Source: Megaustenia siamemsis
Lineage: Eukaryota > Mollusca > Gastropoda > Stylommatophora > Ariophantidae
Length of the DNA: 64,000 bases
Reading direction: 5' to 3'
Assembly: GCA_032433765.1 (NCBI GenBank)
Contig: JAVIAB010000047.1
Coordinates: 13,043,107 to 13,107,106 of the forward strand
Under the pieces are notes generated by a model. The model had not been told where the DNA came from. It did not search any database and worked only from the letters and a program-made list of their open reading frames with translations. Below are positions 1-11,404 of the stretch, in pieces. Position 1 is the stretch's first letter; each line of letters starts with the position of its first letter. A program made the translations under genes and the position numbers.

Positions 1-235
1 TACTCAAGGTTGGAAAAAAATACCCCTGTGGTTGACTCAGCCGCTGGCAGAAATGGATACTTGGGTATGACTCTGGGAAGATGAGGAATGTCTCCTTGCA
101 TTGTGAGTTTCAATGACTGAAGCGACACTGACCAGAAGTCTCCAAACACTTCTGGATAGGCAGCGAGCACATTTGGGTGAAAACTCACATGCTAAGATGT
201 AGATTCAAGTCTCGCACTCTACCTTTACATCAGTA
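1..235 (-). repeat. Dispersed repeat R1, copy 1
   Basis: The reverse complement of this segment matches 21760-21995 almost along its length. Shared blocks include GCCTATCCAGAAGTGTT and CCATTTCTGCCAGCGGCTG, followed by a T-run. No coding capacity is seen. It probably belongs to an old transposon or SINE whose head lies outside the window. Confidence 0.7.
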
Positions 236-455
236 GCATGATGTGCACCACACATCACAAGCATGATGGGCTTTGTTTCCTATGTTATTTTCATCAGCAT
301 TCCTGCTACAAACTTCAGCATGATAAACAAACCTCCACAGCACAAGGGGAAACTCTAGAGTGAGGTGAGTTTCTAGTATAAAATATATCACAATGTCTTA
401 CTTGAAAGAGATGAGAATAAACATCTTCCATTGAAAACAGAAGTAGTCAGAAAGT
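236..455. other. No recognised feature
   Basis: AT-rich sequence with no open frame, array or match to other parts of the window that I can see. Confidence 0.4.
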
Positions 456-720
456 AGTTGGGAAGACTGGGTGGCCTAGAGATAAGATACCAGCCTCTCA
501 ACAGGATGATCCTGGGTTTGAGTCCTACCATAGGCAGTGAGAATATTTTCTTTCAATCTAAGATTACTTCATTGCTTTACTCTCCCCTGGTCTTTGGATA
601 GTGAGATCAGATATCTAGCTCTTTAAAAAACCAGTTAAAATAGGAGGTCCTGTGTGCACTGGATCACAGTAAAGAGCATTTGGCAGTTAAAAGTAAAAAA
701 GAGGATGCCAAAACTGGCCA
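456..720 (+). repeat. tRNA-like SINE candidate
   Basis: The head resembles a pol III promoter, with an A-box-like TGGCCTAGAGATAAGAT and a B-box-like GGGTTTGAGTCC about 35 bases later. The 3' part (about 655-716: AAGAGCA, GCAGTTAAAA, AACTGGC) recurs in weaker form at 3945-3990. No clear target duplication is seen, so the boundaries are approximate. Confidence 0.45.
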
Positions 721-944
721 CCACTCCGATAAAAATTATTAAGCAAATCTACCCATGCTGAAGATGGATGTGTCAGGTCAAAAGGTGCAGATATCGCAGC
801 TTGCTGAAATCAACACATCCACATACATTTAATGGGTGAAGAAGAAGAAAGAGCGAAAGTAGCTGTAGCACTTGTAAAGAATCAAAGAAAAATTGTAAAC
901 CAACATAAAATTGATGTCATCAGATGCAAGAAACTGAGGAATAT
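721..944. other. No recognised feature
   Basis: Unassigned AT-rich spacer ending in the trinucleotide tail of the LINE that follows. Confidence 0.35.
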
Positions 945-3235
945 CATCATCATCATCAAGTACCGGGCCTAGTGGCGTAGGTGATCATGTCTCTCCACAA
1001 CATTCGACCTTGGCAGCTATTTATCATTTCTGTTGTTGACCTTCTGCCAAGCCATTCTCTTAAGCTGTCTGTTATTTTTTCTCTTTGCTTCCCTCTATCT
1101 CTTCGTCCCTCAATTTTCCAGTCGTTACTATATATTCAAGTTCTCTTCTCATTACATGGCCAAAAAATGATGATTGTCTCTTCCTAACATTGGAAATTAG
1201 CTCTCTTTTTGCTTTGACCTTTCTCAGAACCTCTTCATTACTCTTCTTAGCTGTACATGGTATTCTCAACATTCTTCTGTAAAACCACATTTCTACAGAC
1301 TCCAGTCTTTTCTTGTCCTATTGTCCATGATTCGCATCCATATGTCAAGACTGGCTCTACGTAACATTTAAGAACTCTTTTTCTTGTTTCTATTGTCAAA
1401 AATGGATTGCATAGTATTTTCCTCGTTTTTTGGAAAGCTGCTTTTGTCTGAGCCATTCTACATCTCACCTCTTTTGTACATCTTCCGTCTGAGGTTAACA
1501 AAGTTCCCAAATATTTAAATTCATTTACCTGTTTTAATAGTGTTCCACTTGTCTTTATTTTGCACTGAGGTGATGTCTTTTTCTTTGTTGTTACCATTAC
1601 CTCTGTCTTTTTGCTATTAAGGCTGAGTCCTTTATTTTTGCTTTCCTTCACTACAATGTCCAACATTTCTTGTAACTCATTTTCACTCTTAGCGATTAAG
1701 ACTGTATCATCAGCATACCTTAGATTATTTATATTATGACCTCCAATTGTTATTCCAGGCATGCCCCTTATGGATCTTAAAATAATCTCACTATAAATAT
1801 TAAACAAATCTGGTGACAGCACACAACCTTGTCTAACACCCTGTTTTATTTGTTGAAACATTCCCAATTGGTTTCCAGTTCTTATGGCCGCTGTTTGTTG
1901 CCAGTACATGTTCTTTATTATTCTTAGATCTTTGCTGTCTATGTTTATGCTTTCTAAAATGTTGATTATTTCTTGGTGCTTTACTTTGTCAAATGCCTTG
2001 GTGTAATCTATGAAACATAGGTATAGATCTGTTTTCACCTCTATGGCTCTTTCTACTAATGATCTTATGATATAAATGGCATTGCTTGTTCCTTTATCTC
2101 TAACAAAACCACACTGTTCATCGCTAATTTCTGGACTGATTTTGTTTCGCACTCTTCGCATGATGATTCTTAGTAATATCTTAGTCATATGACTCATAAG
2201 GCTTATTGTGCGATGATCATCGCATTCAATCGCACCCAATTTCTTTGGTAGGGCTATGAATATTGATTTGAGCATGTCGTCTGGTATATATCTGCTGTTG
2301 TAGATATCATTCAATATTTTTTTTATTATTTCTATTCCAAAATCACCCATGGCTTCAATCTCTTCTTTAGTTATATTATCTAGTCCAGGAGCTTTGCCTG
2401 CTTTCATATTGCGCAAGGCGTCTTCCACTTCTTCTCATAGTATTTCTGGTCCTTCTCCATTATCCTTAATATTTACTTCCGTTCGTTCATCATTATAAAG
2501 ATCCTTAATGTATTCTGTCCATTGTTCCCTTATGTTTTCTTGATCAATCAACAGTTCTCCTTTCTTTGATCTTAAACATCCAGTTTTTGATTGCGTTTTT
2601 CTTCCTGTTAATTCCTCAATTTGTTTGTATATAGCTTTAGCATCTCCTTTTTGTTGCAATTCGATTTCTTTGCATCTCTCTTTTAGTCATGCTTCTTTTG
2701 CTTCATTACATTTTACTACAATTTCTTTATTTAACCTCTTATACTCATCTTTATTTTCTTTATTTCTTCTTCTTGTATCCATTAGCTGCAAAATATCATC
2801 TGTCATCCATTTCTTCCTTGAATTTGTCCTCACTGGTGGTATGAACTCCTTTGATGTTTGTTGCATTGACTCTTTTAGCAATTCCCACTGTTCATCAATG
2901 CTTTGTATCTTCTCTACTGCATTGCATCGGTTCTGAATTGTGATTTTATATTTGTCTTGCAGCTTCTTGTCTGATTTTAGTAAATCTAAATTTAACTTGA
3001 TGTTAACTGAGGCTCGTTTTGTTCTTTTTAATTTTACTCTAAGCTTTCCCACAACTGGTACATGATCACTATTGCAATCTGCCCCTGGTCTAGTTTTCAC
3101 ACACACCAGACTGTTTCTAAATCTATTGCTTATCATTATATAATCAATTTGATTACGTGCGTTTTGTGCGTTTTTGTACAGTCTGAGGAATATACTGAAG
3201 AAAGAATCTAACTGAAGGATATGTCTGTTGCACAA
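945..3235 (-). mobile_element. RTE/BovB-like LINE, 5'-truncated (RTE-1 copy a)
   Basis: This is the longest LINE in the window. Read on the minus strand, one frame runs from 3235 to 1247 with only two in-frame stops (2689-2687 and 2437-2435). It covers the C-terminal part of the endonuclease (RNQIDYI and SDHVPVV, the conserved SDH motif) and then reverse transcriptase ([27 protein letters not shown] and the catalytic YADD). A small deletion near 1310 shifts the frame before the C-terminal region, which carries YGCESWT and FGHVMRRE as in BovB-type RTE elements. The 3' end is a short ATG-type trinucleotide tail (945-960). The endonuclease N-terminus is missing and an unrelated minisatellite abuts the 5' break. 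It is probably dead but fairly young. It does not belong to the host genes on this strand. Confidence 0.9.
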
Positions 3236-3655
3236 TGTGGATGATATGATGAATAACTAACTTATGGATATGTCTGTTGTACAATGAGGATGATCTGATG
3301 AATAACTAACTTATGGATATGTCTGTTGTACAATGAGGATGATCTGATGAATAACTAACTTATGGATGTGTCTGTTGTACAATGAGGATGATCTGATGAA
3401 TAACTAACTTATGGATATGTCTGTTGTACAATGAGGATGATCTGATGAATAACTAACTTATGGATATGTCTGTTGTACAATGAGGATGATCTGATGAATA
3501 ACTAACTTATGGATATGTCTGTTGTACAATGAGGATGATCTGATGAATAACTAACTTATGGATATGTCTGTTGTACAATGAGGATGATCTGATGAATAAC
3601 TAACTTATGGATATGTCTGTTGTACAATGAGAATGATATGATGAATAACTAACTT
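3216..3655. repeat. 49-bp minisatellite, about 9 copies
   Basis: The unit begins GGATATGTCTGTTGTACAAT and repeats every 49 bases with very few differences. It starts exactly where the LINE frame at 3235 loses homology, so the array may have formed at the LINE 5' junction. Its TGTACAATGAGGATGATC core resembles the CNxDDP-coding part of repeat R2. Confidence 0.9.
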
Positions 3656-4369
3656 ATATCAACAGTAAGCAAATATTTGGAAACAAAAGTATGCGATTGA
3701 CAATGCACTCACACTATGCTTGGGAGTGAGTTGTATTTGCGGTAAATATTGAGGTGCTTTGACTCAATTTTGTGCTGGATACTCCGATACTGACACCAAA
3801 GAGAAAAAAAAATTGTTTTATTAGCAATTGATTAATTAATATTGAAAATGAACAAATAAATGTGAGATTTATCATAAATTTGAATTTTTAAAAATGGTAA
3901 TTATAAAAAATTTTACTTTTATAATTTATTTATCAATTATTTAAGACCAAAAAAGAGCACTCGCAGCTAAAAATAAAAGTTGAAACTGGCAAAATATCAT
4001 GAAGAAGAAATGGACAAAAATATATAGAAAAAAATAGAAAAAAAAATGGTATGATTAAAGCTTTATGTAATAATTGGATGACACAAATTAGAACAACATT
4101 TCAGCTCAATAGGCCTTCAGCAGGGACAAACATACAATGCACACACAGATATGTATTTAAAACCAAAAATAATAAATAAGTACCCTTTTTTCTATTGTTA
4201 TTGTATTGTATTATATTATTGTTTCTGGTATTGCTACAATATCTATTGTTAATATTCCAGAGCCAGTAAGATTTCTCAACAATTCCAGCAATATATTTTT
4301 TTTTTTTTTGCTTTTTGTTTTGGACCTTCCATTCTCCTGGCTGCACACACAAATGTTGAGCTATAGAAT
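3656..4369. other. AT-rich region, little recognised
   Basis: Very AT-rich. The segment at 3940-3990 resembles the 3' part of the SINE candidate at 655-716. Otherwise no gene or repeat was identified. Confidence 0.4.
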
Positions 4370-4374
4370 AAAAT

Positions 4375-4568
4375 ACAAGCTATGGAGGCCTGGCTTGAAA
4401 CATCAATTATTCACAGATGGAAAAAATATGAGTACCTCCAGAGACAAAGTTATATGCCTGTGTGACGAGGGACCCCTATGCATATGGCTGCCAGGGAAAA
4501 ATAAACTAACATGCAGTTCCTAGTCTCTAGGGGCTTTTTCAGAGGTGAAAGCTGGTGAACAGCAAAAT
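4375..4568 (+). mobile_element. SINE family C, 5'-truncated
   Basis: It matches the body of the full copies at 8878-9200 and 60550-60870, with GCCTGGCTTGAAACATCA, GGCTGCCAGGGAAAAAT and CAGTTCCTAGTCTCTAG in the same order. The tRNA-like head is absent. Confidence 0.8.
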
Positions 4569-4597
4569 TTAAAAAAAAAATCTTAATTTTTTAAGAT

Positions 4598-5350
4598 GGA
4601 TAAAATATCTAAAAACGTTCTCCTATGGAAGATAGCAAATATCTAAAAACATTCTCCTATGGAAGATAACAAATATCTAAAAACATTTTCCTATGGAAGA
4701 TAACAAATATCTAAAAACATTCTCCTATGGAAGATAACAAATATCTAAAAACATTCTCCTACTGAAGATAACAAATATCTAAAAACATTCCCCTATGGAA
4801 GATAACAAATATCTAAAAACATTCTCCTATGGAAGATAACAAATATCTAAAAATGTTCTCCTATGGAAGATAACAAATATCTAAAAACATTCTCCTATGG
4901 AAGATAACAAATATCTAAAAACATTCTCCTATGGAAGATAACAAATATCTAAAAACATTCTCCTATGGAAGATAACAAATATCTAAAAACATTCTCCTAT
5001 GGAAGATAGCAAATATCTAAACACTCTCCTATGGAAGATAACAAATATCTAAAAACATTCTCCTATGGAAGATAACAAATATCTAAAAACATTCTCCTAT
5101 GGAAGATAACAAATATCTAAAAACATTCTCCTATGGAAGATAGCAAATATCTAAACACTCTCCTATGGAAGATAACAAATATCTAAAAACGTTCTCCTAT
5201 GGAAGATAACAAATATCTAAAAACATTCTCCTATGGAAGATAACAAATATCTAAAAACATTCTCCTATGGAAGATAACAAATATCTAAAAACGTTCTCCT
5301 ATGGAAGATAACAAATATCTAAAAATATTCTCCTATGGAAGATAGCAAAT
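4598..5350. repeat. 34-bp minisatellite, about 22 copies
   Basis: The unit is close to CTCCTATGGAAGATAACAAA followed by TATCTAAAAACATT. Copies differ mainly by A/G changes and by two four-base-shorter units that share a variant (near 5010 and 5140), which points to block duplication inside the array. Confidence 0.92.
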
Positions 5351-5549
5351 AATAAACATTAACAGATGACTGAAAACCAGACATTAAATCCTCAGATGCT
5401 GCTGGATCAGCTACCATTCAACAAGTTAAAACATTCAACCAATTAACTAACTAAAAAAAAAGCGCTGTCATGTACAGTGGCATATAGGGAATATTGTGTT
5501 TTTTTCTTTCTCTTTTCACTGATACTGAAAAGGTGTCATGGTTTATATC

Positions 5550-5790
5550 ATTTGTCATTCTTGAGCTGCTTGAACTGTCTGAATTAGTGATTTTCCCTCG
5601 TTGTTACATGTCTCTGTCACTGCATCTATCCATCTTCTTCTGGGTCTTCCTCTTGGTCTTTTTCCATGCATTCTCAAGAAGAACGCCCTTGATGGTGATT
5701 GATGAGGATTCATTCTGACCAGGTGGCCTAACCATTTAATTTGTTGTTGCTCTATATATTCTTTGCAGGGTATTATTCCTACCATTTTGT
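5550..5790 (-). mobile_element. RTE-type LINE C-terminal fragment
   Basis: The minus-strand frame 5785-5555 encodes IKWLGHLVRM and KRPRGRPRRRW, the typical C-terminal tail of RTE-clade reverse transcriptase proteins. Only about 75 codons remain. It is a separate family from RTE-1 to RTE-4, judged from the sequence. Confidence 0.75.
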
Positions 5791-5922
5791 AGGAATATTG
5801 TGTTAGTGCCCAGAAAATTTGTTATGACCATCTACATATTTTTTATTGTAATTTAGTTAACATTATGCCAGTGTCAGCCAATCATTAACTACTAAGTGCA
5901 AGTCAACATTGGTCACACTCAC

Positions 5923-5972
5923 ATGAAAGGCATCTTCAATAAACACTACAGCCTGGAGGATTGCTTCTTCAT
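5923..5972 (-). CDS. TPCN2: Candidate exon 3 of a TPC2-like two-pore channel
   Basis: This short exon has a strong polypyrimidine acceptor (TTCCTTATCTTTTAG) and a consensus donor (CAT followed by GTGAGTGTG). It encodes EEAILQAVVFIEDAFH. The core QAVVFIEDA matches, from my knowledge of the family, the segment just before the first membrane domain of two-pore channel 2, an endolysosomal cation channel gated by PI(3,5)P2 and NAADP. It begins with two bases that complete the codon left open by the exon at 10726-10596. An alternative acceptor at 6054 would give a 132-base exon (44 codons, no stop), but that does not fit the phase of the upstream exon. The next exons, with the transmembrane segments, must lie left of the window or in parts I could not resolve. 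The assignment rests on one short motif plus phase, so it is probable rather than certain. Confidence 0.6.
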
Positions 5973-6054
5973 CTAAAAGATAAGGAAGGAATATTTCAGT
6001 GGATTCATAAATGAAATAGTAAAGTTTCAGTGCAAATGAAATGATTTCACAAAT

Positions 6055-6735
6055 CTGCAATTTCAAAAATAATAATTCATACTGTTATGTTATTATATCC
6101 ATAAAGAGAGAAGAAGAGATTGATTGTTGAATTTGTGAAAGTGAATTACATACTTATATAAGAGTGAACACAAATTTGCTTCACTGTTTCATGAAATATC
6201 ATCACTGTGGTCAGGACATACCCATTTCTGTTCAGCTGAAATTTTCAATAGTCAATGCCAAGTGTGTACAGTTATCATTATCATTTAATGCTGATAACAT
6301 GTTCTTCACCTCCATGTATCCCAGTATGTCCAAAGTAGTAGATCCAGGTGAGCCCTGTAACCTAAGTATTTACAAGGAGGTCAGTCCTGCAGAGCATGCC
6401 CCTTTTTATCTTTCAAAGTTTGCTTTGAGTCTTTTAATATAACTTCACAGCATATTTGCTGTTCTACATGCCAGATAATTGTTGTGTTGGCAGCTTTTAT
6501 TTCTATTTCCTTGTGCTGGCTGTGGTGAAATATGCACCCACTTTTCTTCAGCTTTCTTGTCACTGATTAAGCCAACAAAATATGTGCCACTTTGATGTCT
6601 TCTAATAACACTTACCTATGACAAGTGAGTGAACAAAGAAAACAAAGTTAACTATGATTTTTCTCCCTCCCTCACTCCTTCTCCATTCCTTCCTCTCTCC
6701 CTTCTTTCTTTCTTTTTTGCTTTCTTTCTTTCTCT
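6055..6735. other. Intronic sequence, nothing recognised
   Basis: This lies inside the inferred TPC2-like intron. A CT-rich stretch covers 6660-6740. Open frames here look fortuitous. Confidence 0.4.
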
Positions 6736-7700
6736 CTGTTGTTCACCCAATGATTACTAAAGAAATTGATTGTCCTCTTCGTCATCCATTCTTAGAAGAA
6801 TGTTAAGAGGGCATAGATACACTGTGTTGTAGTTTGTAGTAGAACTGTGATATTTGTATCTTTCTGTCCAATGATCCAATTTCAGCATGTTATTTTTGAG
6901 TACTGGGTTGTCTTCCCTCTTCAATCTCTACTCGTTTAACCAGACTAGACAGGTTAGTTTGTTTCCGGAGCGAAGACGTGGAGTAGGGTCTGGAAGGTTC
7001 TGGTTCACTGATCTTGATGCAGGCCATCAACTTCTTCTTCTTCTTCTTCTGTGATCATGGCTCATTCAGACTAGGATTCCGGACTCTCTTATGAAGGCAA
7101 CTGTCTGTTTAAGTGATTCGGTTGCCCCGTCGGTTTTGTTGTCATGTTATCCAGGGTACAGTGGCATTGGCTGGTACTTCCTATTTTGAGTTTGGTGAAC
7201 ATGTAGTTTCTCATTCTGTTGTGGCCAGTGCGTAGGCGAAGTAAGATGACTTGATCTCTCCTTGATAGTTGGAGGTATCCATCCCTCTCGTTATACTTTG
7301 GGTGTTCTTGTTTCCATTTTTCATGATACTGGCCTTTGATGATGGATTTGGCTTCATCGTAACTGACCAGATGGTTCTCTTGTGGTAATCTCCCTCCCTC
7401 TTTAGTTAATTTGTCTGCGCATTAGTTTCCGTGTATATTACAGTGTGATGGTATCCACTGGATGCCCACTCTCTGGAAGTTATTGCACAGTTGGACTAGG
7501 GTTGTTCTCAAGTCATCTAGTTCACTGTTCCTGGGGGTTTTTAGAGCTGTTAGGACTGACAGTTCATCAGTAAGTATCACCAATTTTTTGTGCATGTTAT
7601 TTTTGTGCTGGATAGCCAGTTTTGCAGCATCTTTGAGGGCTTCAGTTTCTGCTTTATAGTTCCATCAACTGTAGGTCACTGAAAGCTTCCTGCACTGCTG
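6736..7700 (-). mobile_element. RNase H-bearing LINE, 3' fragment
   Basis: Translation of the minus strand (about 7690 to 7100) gives an RNase H-like motif WIPSHCNIHGN followed by ADKLTKEGGRLPQ. A C-terminal stretch RLRTGHNRMRNYMF follows, then a His/Cys-poor tail and a 3' UTR that matches 34265-34552. Jockey/I-type LINEs carry an RNase H domain after reverse transcriptase; the WxPxHxxxxGN-xAD pattern is typical. The frame has at least one stop within the RNase H motif. It sits in the TPC2-like intron region and is not expressed as a host gene. Confidence 0.75.
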
Positions 7701-7795
7701 CTGTGAGGTGCCTTTGCTTCCTGTTCTTTTTCTATTTACTGTAAACACTATGCCTGGTGCCACTTGATTTTAATTTTAGTTTGTCTTTTTAACTT

Positions 7796-8075
7796 TAAGA
7801 AGCCTCTGTGGCTGAGTTGTTAGTGTGATCACTTCCTGACCAGAAGGGTCCAGGTTCGATCCCCAGCAGTGGCAAATTTCTTTTCGGACTGACAAGGCTC
7901 TGAGGTTCACCCAGCCTCTAAAAATGGGTACCAGATATTTTTCTGGGAAGTAAAAGTGGCTTGGCATGATACCAACCACATCACCCAAAAATGTGCTGTG
8001 TTCATAGAAAAATATAGTCACTAACACTATATTCCCCATATGCCTAGCAAAGCATGGGAGGGAACCTTTACTTTT
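7796..8075 (+). mobile_element. SINE family B
   Basis: The tRNA-like head has an A-box region TGGCTGAGTTGTTAGTGTG and a B-box GGTTCGATCCCC. The body carries CACCCAGCCTCTAAAAATGG, TTTTTCTGGGAAGTAAA and CTAACACTATATTCCCCATA. It ends ACCTTTACTTTT. A second copy is at 20327-20608. The body is shared with family A, but the head differs. Confidence 0.85.
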
Positions 8076-8324
8076 AACATTAACACTTGAAGTTCTGGCT
8101 TTATTCTAGTCTTCTTCTAGCTTCTATTTGTTTAAATAGAAGTCTGTGGATCCAGTGTTTACTTAGGTTTCTACATGTGGTAAGCATGAGGGGATGGGCT
8201 ATAAATGATTTTCTCAGTTTGACATTTTGCCCATACATTACAGATACACTTACGCAGATATAGGTACACTTTTAGCTATTTTTTTATATTTTCAATTTTC
8301 AACATTTCTCTGATGTGAACAAGT

Positions 8325-8640
8325 GACTTATGTTTCATTATACATCTCTAGACTCATTTCATTATACATCTCTAGACTCATTTCATTATACATCTCTAGA
8401 CTCATCTCATTATACATCTCTAGACTCATTTCATTATACATCCCTAGACTCAATTCATTACACATCTCTAGACTCATTTCATTACACATCTCTAGACTCA
8501 TTTCATTACACATCTCTAGACTCATTTCATTACACATCTCTAGACTCATTTCATTACACATCTCTAGACTCATTTCATTACACATCTCTAGACTCATTTT
8601 ATTACACATCTCTAGACTCATTTCATTACACATCTCAGAC
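8325..8640. repeat. 24-bp minisatellite, 13 copies
   Basis: The unit is ACATCTCTAGACTCATTTCA plus TTAC. The first five copies have ATTATACATC and the rest ATTACACATC, so the array grew as two blocks. Open frames through it exist because 24 is a multiple of three. Confidence 0.93.
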
Positions 8641-8877
8641 TAGGAACTTAACCATATTTGCCATGAGATCAAAGATCAGTCACTGAGAAAAAAAATAGCC
8701 AACCAATTTATGAAGGATTTTAGTCCTGTACTTAATGAGATAAAGGATAGCAACCCCATTGCCATAGTGACCTCACCAGTTTCTTCTACAATTGTTCTTT
8801 GCCAAGTAGCACACCACGTCACGTCATATTTCTCACTACAAAATCATAAATGATATATGTCAAATTTTGCATTAGAG

Positions 8878-9200
8878 GGACTGGTTGGTCTCAAGGCAAA
8901 ATGCTGATCTTGAGACAAAGAGGTTGTGAGTTCAAATCCTGTCTGCACCAGTTAGTATTTTTATTTCTAATTTCTCTTTGCGGCAATCACCCCTGGTCTC
9001 AGCAGTGAGGCCCAGCTTGAAACATCATTTACTCATCGAAGAAAAAAATATGAGTACTTCTGAAGACGAAGTTATTTGCCTGTGTGGCGAGAGACCCTTG
9101 TGCACATGGCTGCCAGGGAAAAATGGATTAACATGCAAAATTCAGTTCCTAGTTTCTAGAGACTTCGCCAGAGGTAAAAGTTGGTGAACGTGGAAGAAAA
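8878..9200 (+). mobile_element. SINE family C, full-length
   Basis: The pol III-like head includes TTGGTCTCAAGGCAAAATGC and a B-box GTGAGTTCAAATCCTG. It is followed by the family body (CTGGTCTCAGCAGTGAGGCC, GGCTGCCAGGGAAAAATGG) and an A-rich end. It matches 60550-60870 and, inverted, 9437-9765. Confidence 0.85.
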
Positions 9201-9436
9201 AAAATCCTGCATTCATAAATATCAAAATGAAAAATATAGATCATCATAATTATCTAGTTTGTCCATGATAAAACATGGCAGCTACTCTGAAATTGATGCT
9301 CTCCTGTGAGATGTCCAGTGCCTGTTGAAACCATGCTCAGCTCATCTATGATATCTTGCAACCACCTTCTTGATCATCCTTTTTTCTAACTTACCTGGTA
9401 CCTTCATAATGATCCTCTCCAGGCCATTACTTAAAA

Positions 9437-9765
9437 AAAAAAAATTTTTTTCCGTTCGCCAGCTTTCACTTCTTGTGAAGTCCATAGAGACTAGGAACTG
9501 TATTTTGCATGTTAATCTGTTTTTCCTTGGCAGCTGCGTGCAAAGGGGTCCATTGCCGCAAAGGCAGATAACACTGTCTTTGGAGGTACTTATATTTTTT
9601 CCGTCGATGAGTAATTGACGCTTCAAGCTGAATCTTGCTGCTGAGATCAGGAGTGGTTGTCCTAAAGAGAAATGAGAAATAAAAATCCCAACTTGTGCAG
9701 CCAGGATTTGAACTCACAACCTCTTTGGCTCAAGATGGGTGTCTTACCTCAAGACCAACCAGTCC
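9437..9765 (-). mobile_element. SINE family C, inverted copy
   Basis: The reverse complement matches the family C copies. The B-box is seen at about 9706-9722 (GGATTTGAACTCACAACC on the plus strand). It lies about 240 bases from the plus-strand copy, so the two could form a hairpin in a transcript. Confidence 0.82.
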
Positions 9766-9769
9766 CCGA

Positions 9770-10149
9770 CTATTATCTAATTTTATACGACTAAAATATT
9801 TTAACTTCTTTGTATTTATGTCCCTTATCAACTAGTTCTCTCAAACATAAAGTTGTAAAACGTACATGTTTACCCTTTTCTTCATTTATGGGATTCTGAG
9901 TAATCTTCAGCAACTTGCACTCAACGAAATTTAAGGTTTTTTATTTTAGGTGGATATGTCAATAGTTCATGTTTTGCAGTCGTACATTAATATGGGACAA
10001 AAATTCAGTCTCTTAGAAAGGTAAGAAATTTTAACAAATCAATTACAAATAACAAAATATTTTGTCAAACAGAATCAAAGATTAGAGCTAGATTTTATTT
10101 TGTAAACAATATGTTTTGTGAAGGGATAGAGGTAAAATAATATGTGTAG
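9770..10149. other. Intronic sequence, nothing recognised
   Basis: AT-rich, single-copy as far as visible. Confidence 0.4.
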
Positions 10150-10595
10150 TAACTTTGAACACTTAACGTCAAGTGACATACTCCAGTCCTAATCTTAAAC
10201 ACTTGAGTGACATACCCCAGTTTACTAATCTTAAACACTCAAGTGACATACCCCAGTCCTAATCTTAACACTCGAGAGATATACCCCGGTTTTCCTAACC
10301 TTAAACACTTGAGTGACATACCCCAGTCCTAACCTTAAACACTTGAGAGACATACCCCAGTCCTAATCTTAAACACTCGAGAGACATACCCCAGTTTCCT
10401 AACCTTAAACACTTGAGAGACATACCCCAGTCTTAATCTTAAACACTTGAGAGACATACCCCAGTCCTAATCTTAAACACATGAGAGACATACCCCAGTC
10501 CTAATCTTAAACACTTAAGAGACATACCCAAGTCCTAATCTTAAACATCTGAGAGACATACCCCAGTCCTAATCTTAAACACAGGTTAGACATAC
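10150..10595 (-). repeat. 34-bp array of splice-donor repeats after exon 2
   Basis: On the minus strand each unit reads AGGACTGGG-GTATGTCT-CTCAAGTGTTTAAGATT, about 13 copies. The AGGACTGGG-GTATGTCT part is identical to the last nine exon bases and first eight intron bases of the exon at 10726-10596. The array therefore starts at, and copies, the 5' splice site. Confidence 0.88.
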
Positions 10596-10726
10596 CCCAG
10601 TCCTCAGAGTGATCTGAAAGAATGAAGTCATCCCTGTCATCATCACTTCCTATAGGCCAGACATATGAATCCTGATGCCCTGGATGGGCGACTGTTTGGT
10701 TGTTAAAAATATCCACAGAACTCTTG
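10596..10726 (-). CDS. TPCN2: Candidate exon 2 of a TPC2-like channel (N-terminal cytosolic region)
   Basis: This 131-base exon lies between an acceptor (GATTTCCCAG) and a donor (TGGG followed by GTATGTCT). It encodes a hydrophilic, acidic segment that includes VDIFNNQTVAHPGHQD, WPIGSDDDRDDFILSD and ends SEDW. One leading base completes AG from the upstream exon (13867-13733) to a serine codon. One trailing base pairs with the two leading bases of the exon at 5972-5923 to give an aspartate, so the frame stays open across all three. No known domain is seen; two-pore channels have variable cytosolic N-termini, so the TPC2 assignment comes from the next exon. The donor is repeated about 13 times in the array that follows. 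Confidence 0.62.
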
Positions 10727-10759
10727 CTGGGAAATCTATTATTTAAAATGCAATATTAG

Positions 10760-11265
10760 GTTATAATATGGATGATACTGATAACATATGCCATTGTGTA
10801 TTATTACATTAGATTTGGCAAATGACCACTTATCTATCAGTAAGGACACAAAAACATGGAGAACAACAAATATGAGAATCATGAAGGTACAGACCTTCAT
10901 TAATGGTTGCTTATGCAGAATAAAAGGATGGAAATGACAGGACAAAATCACTAACATAGAATTATGGAAAAGTATCTGTCAAATACCAGTGGATAAAGAG
11001 ATACAGCGAAGATGATGTCACTGGATACATACACTGCGGAAGCCAACTGAGAATATTACACATCAGGCCATTTTTTTAGAATCCCCAAGGAAAAAGACAA
11101 AGTGGAAGATCAAAATATTCTTGGAGAAGACTGATGAAACCAGAGATGCAGATGATGGGGAAGACATGGAATGATCTTAAAAGAATGGCAAGAAACAGAA
11201 TGACTTGGAAAGTGTTTGTTGAAGGCCTATGCTCCACAGGGAGCTGAAAGGTAGTGGAAGGACAC
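10760..11265 (+). mobile_element. RTE-3 LINE 3' fragment
   Basis: It matches 38088-38630 on the same strand. Broken frames recall CRWIGxT-type C-terminal motifs, and the 3' end carries CCTATGCTCCACAGGGAGCT, shared with 29372-29510, 36262-36355, 38088-38630 and 38895-39007. It is degraded by stops. Confidence 0.75.
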
Positions 11266-11294
11266 AAAAGAGATGACTGAAACAAATCTTGATT

Positions 11295-11400
11295 GGGAAA
11301 TGGGTGATTTAGAGTAAGATGTTTGCCTCTGGACAGGAAGGTTTAAGATTAGAATTCCACTGGTGGCAATTTTTCTCTTTGATTATGATTGAAAAAGCTA
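11295..11400 (+). repeat. Weak tRNA-like SINE head
   Basis: The layout resembles the head of the SINE candidate at 456-720 (GGGTGATTTAGAGTAAGATG, then GACAGGAAGGTTTAAGATTAG). Box B is degenerate. Confidence 0.3.
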
Positions 11401-11404
11401 GGAA

